From: a virus | Reading direction: 5' to 3' (one strand) | DNA length: 46,907 nt | IMG/VR virus record: IMGVR_UViG_3300028556_000015 | Location: 1-46,907 of that record | Shown here: positions 1 to 8,248 of the stretch, piece by piece | Numbering within the stretch: position 1 is the first letter of the stretch | Layout of the letters: each line of letters starts with the position of its first letter | The notes under the pieces: model-generated | The model's input: only the letters and a program-made list of their open reading frames with translations | Told to the model about the DNA's origin: nothing | The model's database searches: none | Made by a program: the position numbers and the translations under genes

Positions 1-45
1 AATTAATTTCATAATGAGACTTGATTTTTAATTATTTAGTATCTC

Positions 46-60
46 TGCTATACTAATCTC
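46..60 (+). promoter_or_regulatory. Extended -10 promoter, probably leaderless transcript
   Basis: TGC followed by TATACT (46-54) is an extended -10 element. No convincing -35 lies 16-18 bp upstream (the sequence there is T-rich). Only six bases separate the -10 from the ATG at 61, so a transcript started at the usual distance would begin at or next to the start codon. No Shine-Dalgarno sequence is present, which fits a leaderless message. Confidence 0.5.
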
Positions 61-468
61 ATGAATATAACTCTTATGCTTATTTTCATGGCTGCTTCTA
101 ATCAAAACCACTTACCTCCAGGACTGCTGGAGTCTGTATGCACAATAGAGTCTAACCTAAATCCAACTGCCATACACCATCATGATGGTAATGGAGATAG
201 TTTAGGGATTTGCCAAATCAAATACAATACAGCTAAGTCTCTTGGATTTAAAGGAACTGAAAAAGACCTTATGGACCCTAAGACTAATATCCAATATGCA
301 GCGAAATACTTAGCACATCAAATCCATAGATACCATGGCAATATACAAAAAGGGCTTATAGCCTATAATCAAGGATCAGCGAAAGACTTGACAAGGAGTA
401 AATACTCCGATAAAGTAATCAAAGTATACCAAAGGAGATTAATCGCATGTCAAGATTATACGATGTAA
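61..468 (+). CDS. Lytic transglycosylase (SLT-like), phage lysozyme
   Basis: 135 aa. It should cleave the MurNAc-GlcNAc bond of peptidoglycan, as an endolysin or virion-borne muralytic enzyme. The goose-lysozyme/SLT pattern is visible: catalytic Glu30 in TIESN, GICQI at 49-53, and AYN at 101-103. The short hydrophobic N-terminus (about residues 3-12) could be an export signal or anchor, but it lacks a clear cleavage site. No ribosome-binding site precedes the ATG; other in-frame ATGs lie at 76 and 88. If the genome is circular or circularly permuted, this gene would sit near the lysis genes at the right end. Fold assignment is firm; the exact role (lysis or entry) is inferred. Confidence 0.8.
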   Translation: MNITLMLIFMAASNQNHLPPGLLESVCTIESNLNPTAIHHHDGNGDSLGICQIKYNTAKSLGFKGTEKDLMDPKTNIQYAAKYLAHQIHRYHGNIQKGLIAYNQGSAKDLTRSKYSDKVIKVYQRRLIACQDYTM

Positions 469-677
469 GCAACGTATGTTGGCTTAAAACTAAACGTAAT
501 TTTAGACTATCCGATGAACTTCCTGAATTACCAAAACCTGCTAAACCCAATTGGGATGATAATATGGAGGATTGGTTACTTCCATATAAGAATAAACAAT
601 GTGAATGTGGCGCTGATATAGCAGGCAGCGGTAAACATTCTGACTATTGCCCTAAATATGAAAAGGAACAACAATGA
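447..677 (+). CDS. Small putative zinc-binding protein, unknown function
   Basis: 76 aa. Not recognised. The C-terminal third has CxC (CEC), then H and C (HSDYC), about 12 residues apart, which could ligate one zinc. The middle is Pro/Glu/Asp-rich (LPELPKPAKP). AAAGGAG at 431-437 gives a good ribosome-binding site, and the start overlaps the end of the transglycosylase gene by 22 bases, so the two are translationally linked. It overlaps the following diphosphohydrolase gene by four bases. Confidence 0.6.
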   Translation: MSRLYDVSNVCWLKTKRNFRLSDELPELPKPAKPNWDDNMEDWLLPYKNKQCECGADIAGSGKHSDYCPKYEKEQQ

Positions 678-1066
678 ACCAAACTAAAGGCATTTTTACT
701 GAAGGCGAGACTATTACTATTGCTTCTGGAATTACTAAACCAGTAATTGTGGGCACTGGCATTAAGCATGACTCTGAAAAGCCAGACATGAGTCTCTTGT
801 CAGGGATTGCACTACTAAAGGTAGCTCAAGTAATGTCTTTTGGTAAGAAAAAATATAGCGCTCATAACTGGCGTGGAGGCTTTGCTTGGAGCAGACCATT
901 ATCTGCATGTTTACGTCACGTGGTAGCATATATCGGCGGAGAAGATAAAGATCCTGAAACTGGTTTATCCCATCTTGCTCATGCGATTTGCTGTTTAATG
1001 TTTATACTTGAATTTGAAGAAACGCATAAAGAGCTTGACGACAGATACAAAGGACCTCAAAAATGA
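674..1066 (+). CDS. dATP/dGTP diphosphohydrolase-like protein
   Basis: 130 aa. It matches the pattern of the phage dATP/dGTP diphosphohydrolase N-terminal family (formerly DUF5664): GIKHDSEKPDMSLL near the start, FGxxKYxxxNWRGG in the middle, then a helical segment with RHVVAYIxGEDxDPETGLSHLAHAICC. The E/D/H cluster in that last part probably binds metal. The family is thought to hydrolyse purine deoxynucleotides or to tune dNTP pools during replication. It sits with replication genes, which fits. Assignment is from remembered family motifs, not a search. Confidence 0.75.
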   Translation: MNQTKGIFTEGETITIASGITKPVIVGTGIKHDSEKPDMSLLSGIALLKVAQVMSFGKKKYSAHNWRGGFAWSRPLSACLRHVVAYIGGEDKDPETGLSHLAHAICCLMFILEFEETHKELDDRYKGPQK

Positions 1067-1266
1067 ATATACTATTGCAAATCGGAGATAAAGTTAAATT
1101 TACAACGAAAGATTTTCAAGGAGTACATACGGGCTCGATAACTTCCATTTCTAGACAAGGGATAGGCATGGTATCATTGATCGGCGGACAAATAGAAGTT
1201 TTTAATGTTAAAAATCAATCGCAGTCTACTACACTTATACTAGAAGTAGTAATGAGGGCAAAATGA
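1063..1266 (+). CDS. Small SH3/KOW-like hypothetical protein
   Basis: 67 aa. Unknown function. It begins with LQIGDKVKF followed by alternating beta-strand-like segments and a central ISRQGIGMVSL, which looks like a small SH3/KOW barrel. A similar xxxGDxVxx opening recurs in proteins at 17280, 21547, 30265 and 30513. AAAGGA precedes the ATG. Four-base overlaps link it to the genes on both sides. Confidence 0.55.
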   Translation: MNILLQIGDKVKFTTKDFQGVHTGSITSISRQGIGMVSLIGGQIEVFNVKNQSQSTTLILEVVMRAK

Positions 1267-1424
1267 ATAAACAAGAAGCAATCCAAATGCTAGCAGACTG
1301 GATAGCAGAAGTAGAAATCTATGCAGATGCTGAACCAGAAGATGGAGCAGAAATGCTATTAGAGTATATGGAACGGGAAATGGGCATTATCAAGCCCTGG
1401 GAAACTAATTATGAAGGTCATTAA
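1263..1424 (+). CDS. Small acidic hypothetical protein
   Basis: 53 aa, beginning MNKQEAIQMLADWIAEVEIY and ending in ETNYEGH. It is strongly acidic and predicted helical, with no motif I recognise. Support is positional: it starts with an ATGA overlap on the preceding stop, fills an otherwise empty 140-base gap, and ends inside the next gene (14-base overlap), matching the packing of this operon. Confidence 0.6.
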   Translation: MNKQEAIQMLADWIAEVEIYADAEPEDGAEMLLEYMEREMGIIKPWETNYEGH

Positions 1425-1791
1425 TAACGAGAGAATCATTATGTGTGATGTAGACGATACGATTGTAATGCATGAAGATCCTATCGGCATTCCATTTAAA
1501 GAGCGGATTAGCGTCGTAGATCCGCTTGGTGGAGCAGAGATTAGAGTTAGGCTTAACAACCCTATGATTAGGTTGGTAAAAGAAGAGTTTGCTAGAGGCT
1601 CTTACATCATAGTATGGAGTCGTGGAGGCTTCCAATGGGCATCGAATGTAATAGATGCTCTTGGACTAAAAGAGCATGTACACCAGATTATGAGTAAACC
1701 AGAAGCTTATTTTGATGACAAGCCAGTAGAATCATGGTTAACTCAAAGAGTATATTTAAAACCAGAAACTATTTATAAAGCTAAGAATTGA
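1411..1791 (+). CDS. HAD-superfamily phosphatase
   Basis: 126 aa. Motif I is DVDDT (Asp13 nucleophile, Asp15 acid/base), motif II is a Ser at residue 70 in VWSRGG, and motif III/IV is Lys96 with Asp102-Asp103 in MSKPEAYFDDKP. This compact arrangement without a cap resembles polynucleotide or nucleotide phosphatase domains of phages. The substrate is unknown; a 5'/3' nucleic-acid phosphate or a nucleotide is plausible next to dNTP metabolism genes. Confidence 0.8.
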   Translation: MKVINNERIIMCDVDDTIVMHEDPIGIPFKERISVVDPLGGAEIRVRLNNPMIRLVKEEFARGSYIIVWSRGGFQWASNVIDALGLKEHVHQIMSKPEAYFDDKPVESWLTQRVYLKPETIYKAKN

Positions 1792-1797
1792 GGACTT

Positions 1798-2037
1798 ATG
1801 TTTAAGCGAAAAAACATTGAAGAAATAAATGATTTGCTACGAATATCTTTAGCTGCTAAAGATGAAGTTATATCAGCTTGGAAAGAGCGCGGAGATAAGT
1901 ATGCGGTCCACAATGATCAGTTACATAAGGAAATATACAGGATATATACATTACTTACTTCTTTATTAGAGAGCAAAGATAATAAAGATTCAGATTTTAA
2001 AGAAATGTTAAAAGAAGTAATTAAACAACGAAAATAA
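1798..2037 (+). CDS. Coiled-coil hypothetical protein
   Basis: 79 aa, highly charged and almost entirely predicted helix, with heptad-like spacing of Leu/Ile in the second half (YRIYTLLTSLLESK). No known domain. GAGG sits before the ATG. It lies directly ahead of the SSB-like gene and probably belongs to the same replication transcript. Confidence 0.55.
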   Translation: MFKRKNIEEINDLLRISLAAKDEVISAWKERGDKYAVHNDQLHKEIYRIYTLLTSLLESKDNKDSDFKEMLKEVIKQRK

Positions 2038-2047
2038 GGAGAAAAAT

Positions 2048-2596
2048 ATGGCCTTCAAAGAAGTGTCCAGTCTAGATGCCGATATCACTATTGCTATCGG
2101 TAAAGTAAATAAAGAAACGGGTAAACCATATCCTAAGCAAGCAGAAGGATATTACCTTGGTAGTCGTAAAGTAGAAAATAAGCGCGGAGAGAGCACGCTT
2201 CATTTCCTTACTTTTGGATCTGATAATCCAGCAGTAGTTAGAGAGTTTAAAGCTCTTGGGCTAGGTATTGGGCAAAACCTTGGTGTATGGGGCACTACAG
2301 ACCTTAATCGTAAGCTTGGTGCTGCTCCTGTAGGCGCTATGGTACGTGTAACATCCACAGGTACTAAAGCTACACCGAATGGTGATATGTATACCTATAA
2401 AGTAGAAGTAGATTCTGATAACTCAATCGAAGTAGCTGCTTCTGATTCTGCACAAGAGTCTTTTGATGATTTGGATGAGTCTGAAGACACTAACTCATTT
2501 GAAGAAGAAGTACCTTATCAGTCTAATATTGCTGCCACTTCTGGCCGTTCAGTAGAAGACGTTAAGAGACTTCTAGCTAAGAATAAACGTAATTAA
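2048..2596 (+). CDS. Putative single-stranded DNA-binding protein
   Basis: 182 aa. The N-terminal 130 residues are beta-rich (EGYYLGSRKVEN, STLHFLTFG, VRVTSTGTK), like an OB-fold. They are followed by a strongly acidic, disordered region (residues 140-160, SFDDLDESEDTNSFEEE) and a short basic end. That layout resembles phage SSBs, although here the acidic stretch is not at the very C-terminus. It lies immediately upstream of the primase-helicase and polymerase. A perfect AAGGAG precedes the ATG. Function is inferred from architecture and neighbours. Confidence 0.5.
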   Translation: MAFKEVSSLDADITIAIGKVNKETGKPYPKQAEGYYLGSRKVENKRGESTLHFLTFGSDNPAVVREFKALGLGIGQNLGVWGTTDLNRKLGAAPVGAMVRVTSTGTKATPNGDMYTYKVEVDSDNSIEVAASDSAQESFDDLDESEDTNSFEEEVPYQSNIAATSGRSVEDVKRLLAKNKRN

Positions 2597-2610
2597 CAAT
2601 TAGGAGTGGT

Positions 2611-4473
2611 ATGCTTTGCCGATTAATAGCCTCTAAATGGCTTTTAGAACAAAATCCTACCACTCCTAAAGCTTTAGAAGGAGATTTTTCAGATGAAGAA
2701 ATCGCAACTAAAAATGTTTTGGGCTACAATGTTTATTATTTCCCTAACTACCCAGGTAATTATGTTACTCCAGGCCCATCAGTATCTGGTCCTGATATCG
2801 ATACATTTAACAGTGTTTTCATTGATTTTGACCTTAAAACCGCGATTCTTTCAAAGCAAGAATTTCTAAAGACTATTTCAATCAAACCTACTAAAGTAGT
2901 CGATTCAGGTAATGGCATCCATGTATACTGGAAAATCTCTGATTTAGATGCCATGTCTTTCCTAAAGCTATCCCGCAGGCTTATGAGACTATATAACACC
3001 GACGATGCAGTACAGAAGATTTGTCAGCTTATGAGACTCCCAGGCTCTTTCAATGTTAAAGACAAGAATGACTTCAAACTATGTGAAATCATTGAAGAAA
3101 ATGATGTTACTTACTCTTGTGAAGATATGGATAAGCTATTACCAGTCCTAACACAAGAAGATCTAGCCTATTGTGAACAGCATTATAATAAGACTTATTC
3201 AATAGATAGGACTAGTACTGCAATAGATGACACACTTCCTGCTAAGTTTGGTAAACTCCTTCATGAAAATCATGAAGCCAAAAGCATCTGGGCAGGTAAC
3301 TCTAGCGATAGAAGTAAAGATGATTATAGACTAGGCCATCTCATGTTTGCAAATAACTTTACTAAAGAAGAAGCAGTCTCTGTTTTAGTGAACTCAGCTA
3401 AAGCCATGTCTAGAGCGCCTATCCATAGGCTTAACTATGCTTCTAATATCGTAGATAAGATCTGGACATATGAACTACCAGATACTAAGTCAGAACTAGT
3501 CCTATCTGATAGCGTAGAATCTATTTTAAAGCGCTCTGGTAGTACTCTAAAAGGAATACCATTTAGATGCCATAAGCGTATTGACAATACAGTACATGGG
3601 TTTAGACTAGGCCAAGTAATAGGGCTTGTAGCAGGTTCAGGTGTAGGTAAGACTGCCTTTGCCTTAAACATGTTTCTTTGGTTTACAGAACAAAACCCAG
3701 ACTATCACCATTTCTTTATTCCATTAGAACAACCAGCAAATGAGATTGCAGATAGATGGGCTACTATGACAGATGGTAATACTAGCTTAAACTCTAAAGT
3801 CCATGTAATTTCTAACTACGATAATGATGGTAACTTCCGCCATTTATCTTTCGATGAGATTAAAGAGTATATACTGAAATGGCAAGAAGAGACGGGCAAT
3901 AAGGTAGGCTGTATAGTAATTGATCATATCGGAGCCTTGAAGAAAAAGGGCTCTAATAATGAAAATCAGGATCTAATGACTATCTGCCATAACATGAAGG
4001 CATTTGCTATTAGTACTAATACACTGCTAGTAATGCAATCCCAGACTTCTAGAGAAAAAGCAGGTATAGGCGATATAGAACTCAACAAGGATGCTGCATA
4101 CGGTACTATGTTTTTTGAAGCTTATTGTGACTATCTAATAACCCTATGGCAACCACTTAAACGCTGCCATGCAGAAGAAGCATGCCCTACAGTAACTGCA
4201 TTCAAGTTCTGTAAGATTAGGCATAAAAAGGCTAAGCAGGATGTAATCAAGGAGGACGTTCCATACTTCTTTTACTTCGATTCTGACAAGGAACTCTTAC
4301 GCGATATGACTCAATCCGAAGAAGTCTCTTTTAATTACTTCTTGCCTAGGAGTACTAATAAACGTAAAATGGACCGAAAGACTGAGTTAGTAGAATATAA
4401 GAGCGTTCCTTATCAGGAAGGAGCAGTAGTTGAAGCCACAATTGATAGTAGTAGACACACAACAAGGCATTGA
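2611..4473 (+). CDS. AEP-type primase fused to DnaB-like replicative helicase
   Basis: 620 aa. The N-terminal part has archaeo-eukaryotic primase motifs: FIDFDLK (Asp72, Asp74), SGNGIHVYW (His104), and an acidic pair at 131-132 ahead of LMRLPGSFNVK. A linker domain follows (SDRSKDDYRLGHLM, about 232-245). The C-terminal RecA-like domain has Walker A AGSGVGKT (341-348), a PLEQ segment at 371-374, Walker B CIVIDH (434-439) and a VMQSQTS sensor-like strand, as in DnaB/gp4 helicases. It should prime and unwind at the phage fork. No zinc finger or TOPRIM domain is present, unlike T7 gp4. The last 44 bases overlap the polymerase gene. Confidence 0.85.
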   Translation: MLCRLIASKWLLEQNPTTPKALEGDFSDEEIATKNVLGYNVYYFPNYPGNYVTPGPSVSGPDIDTFNSVFIDFDLKTAILSKQEFLKTISIKPTKVVDSGNGIHVYWKISDLDAMSFLKLSRRLMRLYNTDDAVQKICQLMRLPGSFNVKDKNDFKLCEIIEENDVTYSCEDMDKLLPVLTQEDLAYCEQHYNKTYSIDRTSTAIDDTLPAKFGKLLHENHEAKSIWAGNSSDRSKDDYRLGHLMFANNFTKEEAVSVLVNSAKAMSRAPIHRLNYASNIVDKIWTYELPDTKSELVLSDSVESILKRSGSTLKGIPFRCHKRIDNTVHGFRLGQVIGLVAGSGVGKTAFALNMFLWFTEQNPDYHHFFIPLEQPANEIADRWATMTDGNTSLNSKVHVISNYDNDGNFRHLSFDEIKEYILKWQEETGNKVGCIVIDHIGALKKKGSNNENQDLMTICHNMKAFAISTNTLLVMQSQTSREKAGIGDIELNKDAAYGTMFFEAYCDYLITLWQPLKRCHAEEACPTVTAFKFCKIRHKKAKQDVIKEDVPYFFYFDSDKELLRDMTQSEEVSFNYFLPRSTNKRKMDRKTELVEYKSVPYQEGAVVEATIDSSRHTTRH

Positions 4474-6526
4474 TGAAGTAATTGAATACCTACGAGATAA
4501 AGAATATGTAGCCTACGATTCTGAAACTACTGGATTAGAGCAGTCTTCTACAGTTATCGGTATATCTATTTCTGCAGATGAAAATACTGCCTATTACATA
4601 ATTCTCCAAGGGTGGAATGCAGAAGCTAACCAATTAGAAGCATCAGTATCTATTTTAGATATAAAGCCTCTACTGCAGGTACTTCAGACTAAGCAGTTAA
4701 TTATGCATAATGCCATCTTCGATTGTATTATGTCTGAATGTTACTTCAAGGTGAGTTTAATAGAAGCTGTACATACTGATACTATGATACTAGCCCATTT
4801 ACTTAATGAAAACCGTAGAATAGGTCTTAAGGAGCTATCTAAAGCCTATTTTGGAGAAGATTCGGCTAAAGAGCAAGCAGAGATGAAGGCGTCGGTATTA
4901 GCAAATGGCGGTAAACTCACCAAGACTCAATATGAGATGTATAAGTGTGATAGCCACATAATGGCTAAGTATGGTGCTAAAGACGCGCTATTGACCTATA
5001 AACTCTTTTTAACGCTAGTTCCTGAGTTATATGAACAAGGATTGGATAAATTCTTCTATGAAGAAGAATCTATGCCTTTACTAAAGGGTTCTACCTATCA
5101 ACTAAACATTACTGGATTGAAGGTAGACCAGCAAGCTCTAACAACGCTTAAAAAGACATTAGAAGCTGAATGCTTAGAAGCAAAGACCTTTATCTACAAA
5201 GAGATAGAGTCATATATAAAAGTCAAATACCCAGGAACTAATAAGAAGAACACGTTTAATATAGGATCTGGGCAGCAGCTATCTTGGTTAGTATTTGGCC
5301 AAATGGGTTTAGAGTTTAATTTACTTACAGAATCAGGCAAAGAACTATGCTCCCATTTAGGTATTAAAATACCTTATAATCCTTCTGCTAAACGTTTATT
5401 TATAGCCGAATGTAATAGATCTGCTGGGAATATAAGTTCACCTGAAGCAATAGTGAATGGCAAAGTTATTAAAGCTAAAAAGATTAAAGAGCCTTGGGCC
5501 TATATAGCATGCGATAAAAAAGCACTTCAGAAACATGCAGATAATCATAAGTGGATTGCCAAACTATTAGAATATCAACGTAAAAACAAGATCTTAAATA
5601 CCTATGTAAAGGGTATAGAGAGTAGAATTCAATATGGCATTATTAGGCCTAACTTCTTGCAGGCTGGCACAACAAGCGGACGGTACTCTAGCCGTAACCC
5701 TAACTTTCAGAATCTACCAAGAGATGATAAACGTATTAAACAGTGTATCTCCGCACGAGCAGCGAAATTATTCGTGGGGGCGGATTACTCACAACTCGAA
5801 CCACGAGTCTTTGCTTATTTATCAGGGGATGCCCGTCTTCTCAAAGCATTCGACGGGAATACTGACTTTTACTCCGTTATTGGGATGCAAGTATACGCGA
5901 AATCAGACTGCAGTCCTCAAAAAGATGGAAGCCCTGAAGCATTTGGAGTCAAATACAAAAAGCTTAGAGATCTATCTAAAGTTATCGCGCTTGCTTCAAC
6001 ATATGGAGCTACTGCAAACCAACTTGCATCTACTACCGGCAAGTCTGTGCAAGATACTCAACAGGACATTGACAACTACTTTGAAGAGTTTCCGAAAGTT
6101 AGAGAGTTCCAACTCGAAAGCCATAAAGAAGCCAAAGAAACTGGCCAAGTCTTAACGATATTTGGCAGACCACGTAGAATGCCAGAAGCTAAGAATATAG
6201 TTAAACACTACGGTAATAAGTCTCATGCAGACCTACCTTATGAAATTAGGAATATCCTAAATCTAGCAGTAAACCATAGAGTCCAAGGAACTAGTGCTAG
6301 CATAGTTAATAGAGCGGCTATTCGTTTTAATAGCCTATGTATCGAGGCAGGCATTGATTGTAAGTTAGTAATCCAGGTCCATGATAGTTTAGTAGCAGAG
6401 TGTAATGAAGCCGATGCTGAAGCTGTAGCCCTATTACTCCAAGAAGCCATGGAAAATACTACGATTTTACCAGGTATTAAATTAGAAGCCATTCCCAAGA
6501 TAGGCAGAACATTAGCAGAAGTCTAA
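4430..6526 (+). CDS. DNA polymerase I family (PolA) with 3'-5' exonuclease
   Basis: 698 aa, TTG start preceded by AAGGAG at 4418-4423. The proofreading domain is intact: YDSETTG (Asp30, Glu32), NAIFD (Asp98) and YGAKD (Tyr181, Asp185). The polymerase domain has GRYSSRNPNFQNLPR, motif A GADYSQLEPR (Asp452), motif B with Arg513, Lys517, Tyr525, and motif C VHDS (His651, Asp652). There is no 5'-nuclease domain, as usual for phage PolA. At the site matching E. coli Phe762 the residue is Leu521, a variant known from many viral PolA proteins. It is probably the replicative polymerase working with the upstream primase-helicase. Confidence 0.95.
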   Translation: MKPQLIVVDTQQGIDEVIEYLRDKEYVAYDSETTGLEQSSTVIGISISADENTAYYIILQGWNAEANQLEASVSILDIKPLLQVLQTKQLIMHNAIFDCIMSECYFKVSLIEAVHTDTMILAHLLNENRRIGLKELSKAYFGEDSAKEQAEMKASVLANGGKLTKTQYEMYKCDSHIMAKYGAKDALLTYKLFLTLVPELYEQGLDKFFYEEESMPLLKGSTYQLNITGLKVDQQALTTLKKTLEAECLEAKTFIYKEIESYIKVKYPGTNKKNTFNIGSGQQLSWLVFGQMGLEFNLLTESGKELCSHLGIKIPYNPSAKRLFIAECNRSAGNISSPEAIVNGKVIKAKKIKEPWAYIACDKKALQKHADNHKWIAKLLEYQRKNKILNTYVKGIESRIQYGIIRPNFLQAGTTSGRYSSRNPNFQNLPRDDKRIKQCISARAAKLFVGADYSQLEPRVFAYLSGDARLLKAFDGNTDFYSVIGMQVYAKSDCSPQKDGSPEAFGVKYKKLRDLSKVIALASTYGATANQLASTTGKSVQDTQQDIDNYFEEFPKVREFQLESHKEAKETGQVLTIFGRPRRMPEAKNIVKHYGNKSHADLPYEIRNILNLAVNHRVQGTSASIVNRAAIRFNSLCIEAGIDCKLVIQVHDSLVAECNEADAEAVALLLQEAMENTTILPGIKLEAIPKIGRTLAEV

Positions 6527-6571
6527 TGATATCCGCCACTTATCCGCCATAAAAAATATTTGTATTAAGTA

Positions 6572-6600
6572 TTGACATACGTCTCAAAAAGAGATATATT
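6572..6600 (+). promoter_or_regulatory. Sigma70-type promoter for the packaging/structural block
   Basis: TTGACA (6572-6577), a 17-base spacer, and TATATT (6595-6600) form a near-consensus promoter in the only sizeable gap between replication and packaging genes. The start site would fall near 6607, giving a very short leader with AAGGAG at 6607-6612 before the ATG at 6618. Confidence 0.75.
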
Positions 6601-6617
6601 ACTCTTAAGGAGATATA

Positions 6618-7001
6618 ATGAAACAATTACTTAAAAAACTATCTAGTTACTTCCCTACTTCAATCCCAGCAGGCATGACTGAATTCGATGCTTATGTAGC
6701 AGACATTGTAAGCCTTGTAGGCCCTATTGCTACTCCAGATGATATTGAATGGGTTGTAGATGCTGAAATGATGAGAATTGCACCTACTCGTAGTAAACTC
6801 CCTAAAAACGAGTTTGTAAAGACTGTACGCGTAGCAGCTGCTAAGCAACTTGCAGGAGCACGTTTTCAAGCACTTAAGCTAAAGCACGAAGCACAACAAA
6901 AGGCAGCACAAGAAGCTGCAGCAGCGCAGGCAGCGTTAGCTCCATCAGCAGAGACACCTTCAGAAGTAGCATTAAATGAAATCGAGACGCCCAAAGAATA
7001 G
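6618..7001 (+). CDS. Hypothetical protein with Ala/Gln-rich tail
   Basis: 127 aa. The first 85 residues look globular and helical; residues 86-110 are an Ala/Gln/Lys coiled coil (HEAQQKAAQEAAAAQAAL); the end is Pro/Glu-rich. No family recognised. It is the first gene behind a strong promoter and overlaps the next gene by 26 bases. A DNA-packaging accessory role is possible from position only. Confidence 0.6.
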   Translation: MKQLLKKLSSYFPTSIPAGMTEFDAYVADIVSLVGPIATPDDIEWVVDAEMMRIAPTRSKLPKNEFVKTVRVAAAKQLAGARFQALKLKHEAQQKAAQEAAAAQAALAPSAETPSEVALNEIETPKE

Positions 7002-7380
7002 TTACGAGAAGTTAAGAGATGAGTGGTACAAGAAGGCAGCAGATACAGGATTTAAGGAGATAGAAGACGTGAATAACGACACGCTTAAAACTTGGTCTAC
7101 AAAATTGTTTCAAAACCACCATGGCGAGTCATGGGAAGCAAAGAGAGCATACTACCAAATGGCAGAGAATTTTCTAGAAGACTATAAGTTTGATACAGAG
7201 CTAGAAAAGGTTGTTTGGACATACCATGCAAACGGTATTAGCTATAGAGACATTGCTAAGATCCTTGCTAAAGCAGGTAATAAGATTAAGAGTAAATCGC
7301 CTATTTACTACATCATTAAGAAGCTTAAAAACTCTATGTATGCAATGTATTTAATGCCAAAGACGGAATACCGTGAGTAA
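6976..7380 (+). CDS. Helix-turn-helix protein, candidate terminase small subunit
   Basis: 134 aa, basic. A C-terminal HTH of the sigma-region-4/small-terminase type is visible: YHANGISYRDIAKILAKAG followed by a recognition-helix-like SKSPIYYIIKKLKN. It lies about 1.1 kb upstream of the large terminase, where a small terminase is usual, and no other gene in the window fits that role better. It could instead be a transcription regulator. There is no good ribosome-binding site; translation may be coupled to the upstream gene. Confidence 0.55.
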   Translation: MKSRRPKNSYEKLRDEWYKKAADTGFKEIEDVNNDTLKTWSTKLFQNHHGESWEAKRAYYQMAENFLEDYKFDTELEKVVWTYHANGISYRDIAKILAKAGNKIKSKSPIYYIIKKLKNSMYAMYLMPKTEYRE

Positions 7381-7789
7381 ACTAGAAGGGCTATATGAGA
7401 TTAGGGACTTCAGGACTAGTGATACTAGCTTTGTTATGGCTACTTTTCTACGCGGCCTTTATTATGGCGATAGCTGGTTTTCGCTAATACCAAAGAATAT
7501 ATTCATGACTTCCTATAAGCCAGTTGGTGAGACCTTCTTAAAGAGCCCTAAAGCTAAAATTAAGATAGCATGCCTAAAAGATGATCAAGATGTAATACTA
7601 GGGTATAGCATCCTAAGTACAGACGATAATACCGTTATATGGGTCTTTGTTAAAAAGACTTGGAGATTACAAGGCCTTGCTAAAGCCTTAGTACCAGCTA
7701 ATCCGGTTAGTGTAATGCATCTAACTGATCTAGGCCGTAGATTAATGATTAAGTTACCAAATACAATCTTTAACCCATTTGCGTTCTAA
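7373..7789 (+). CDS. GNAT-family N-acetyltransferase-like protein
   Basis: 138 aa, GTG start overlapping the preceding stop. The core beta strands and acetyl-CoA loop are recognisable: VILGYSILSTDD, then TVIWVFVKKTWRLQGLAKALV, where RLQGLAKA corresponds to the (R/Q)xxGx(G/A) pyrophosphate loop. The C-terminus ends in NPFAF after a basic helix. Small GNATs next to terminase genes occur in several podophages; the substrate is not known. A second GNAT-like gene lies at 30753. Confidence 0.65.
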   Translation: MSKLEGLYEIRDFRTSDTSFVMATFLRGLYYGDSWFSLIPKNIFMTSYKPVGETFLKSPKAKIKIACLKDDQDVILGYSILSTDDNTVIWVFVKKTWRLQGLAKALVPANPVSVMHLTDLGRRLMIKLPNTIFNPFAF

Positions 7790-7797
7790 AGGAGTAT

Positions 7798-8022
7798 ATG
7801 AGTCAAACACAGATTAAAACAGAGAAGACTACGCTTACGCCAACTCAAGAAGTAGCAGGCCTGTTATTTGCTAATCATGAGAAAATGGTTAGTGATTACA
7901 AGAACTTGATTAAACATACAGGCAGTCTAGTTACTGCTTCTATGGTTGTTGCCTACCAACGTGCTTTAAGTGATGCTATTAAACTAATACTAAAAAACAA
8001 TAAGGAAAACAAAGATGTTTAA
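7798..8022 (+). CDS. Small helical hypothetical protein
   Basis: 74 aa, mostly predicted helix (QEVAGLLFANHEKMVSDYKN), basic near the end, no known domain. AAAGGAG lies five bases before the ATG, indicating strong translation. It overlaps the next gene by eight bases. Confidence 0.55.
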   Translation: MSQTQIKTEKTTLTPTQEVAGLLFANHEKMVSDYKNLIKHTGSLVTASMVVAYQRALSDAIKLILKNNKENKDV

Positions 8023-8248
8023 AAAGAAAAAGATCCCAAATCCGCCTGCTCCGCGTACTATGGAAGAAATCCAAAAGGCATATACAGAAGCTCTATCTAA
8101 AGCTGCTCAGGCCCAATATCTAGTCTATGTCCATAGCTTAGACCTAGAAAATACTAATAAAGAGCTATTAGCTATTAACCATGAAGCAAAGGCTAGACAA
8201 GATTTAGACCGCGCTTCAGAAAAGAGCACAAATGAACCAAACAGCTAA
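8015..8248 (+). CDS. Small coiled-coil hypothetical protein
   Basis: 77 aa. It has a Lys/Pro-rich start (MFKKKKIPNPPAPRT) followed by one long charged helix with coiled-coil character. No signal peptide or membrane segment, so it is not an obvious spanin or holin. It overlaps both neighbours by a few bases. Confidence 0.5.
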   Translation: MFKKKKIPNPPAPRTMEEIQKAYTEALSKAAQAQYLVYVHSLDLENTNKELLAINHEAKARQDLDRASEKSTNEPNS

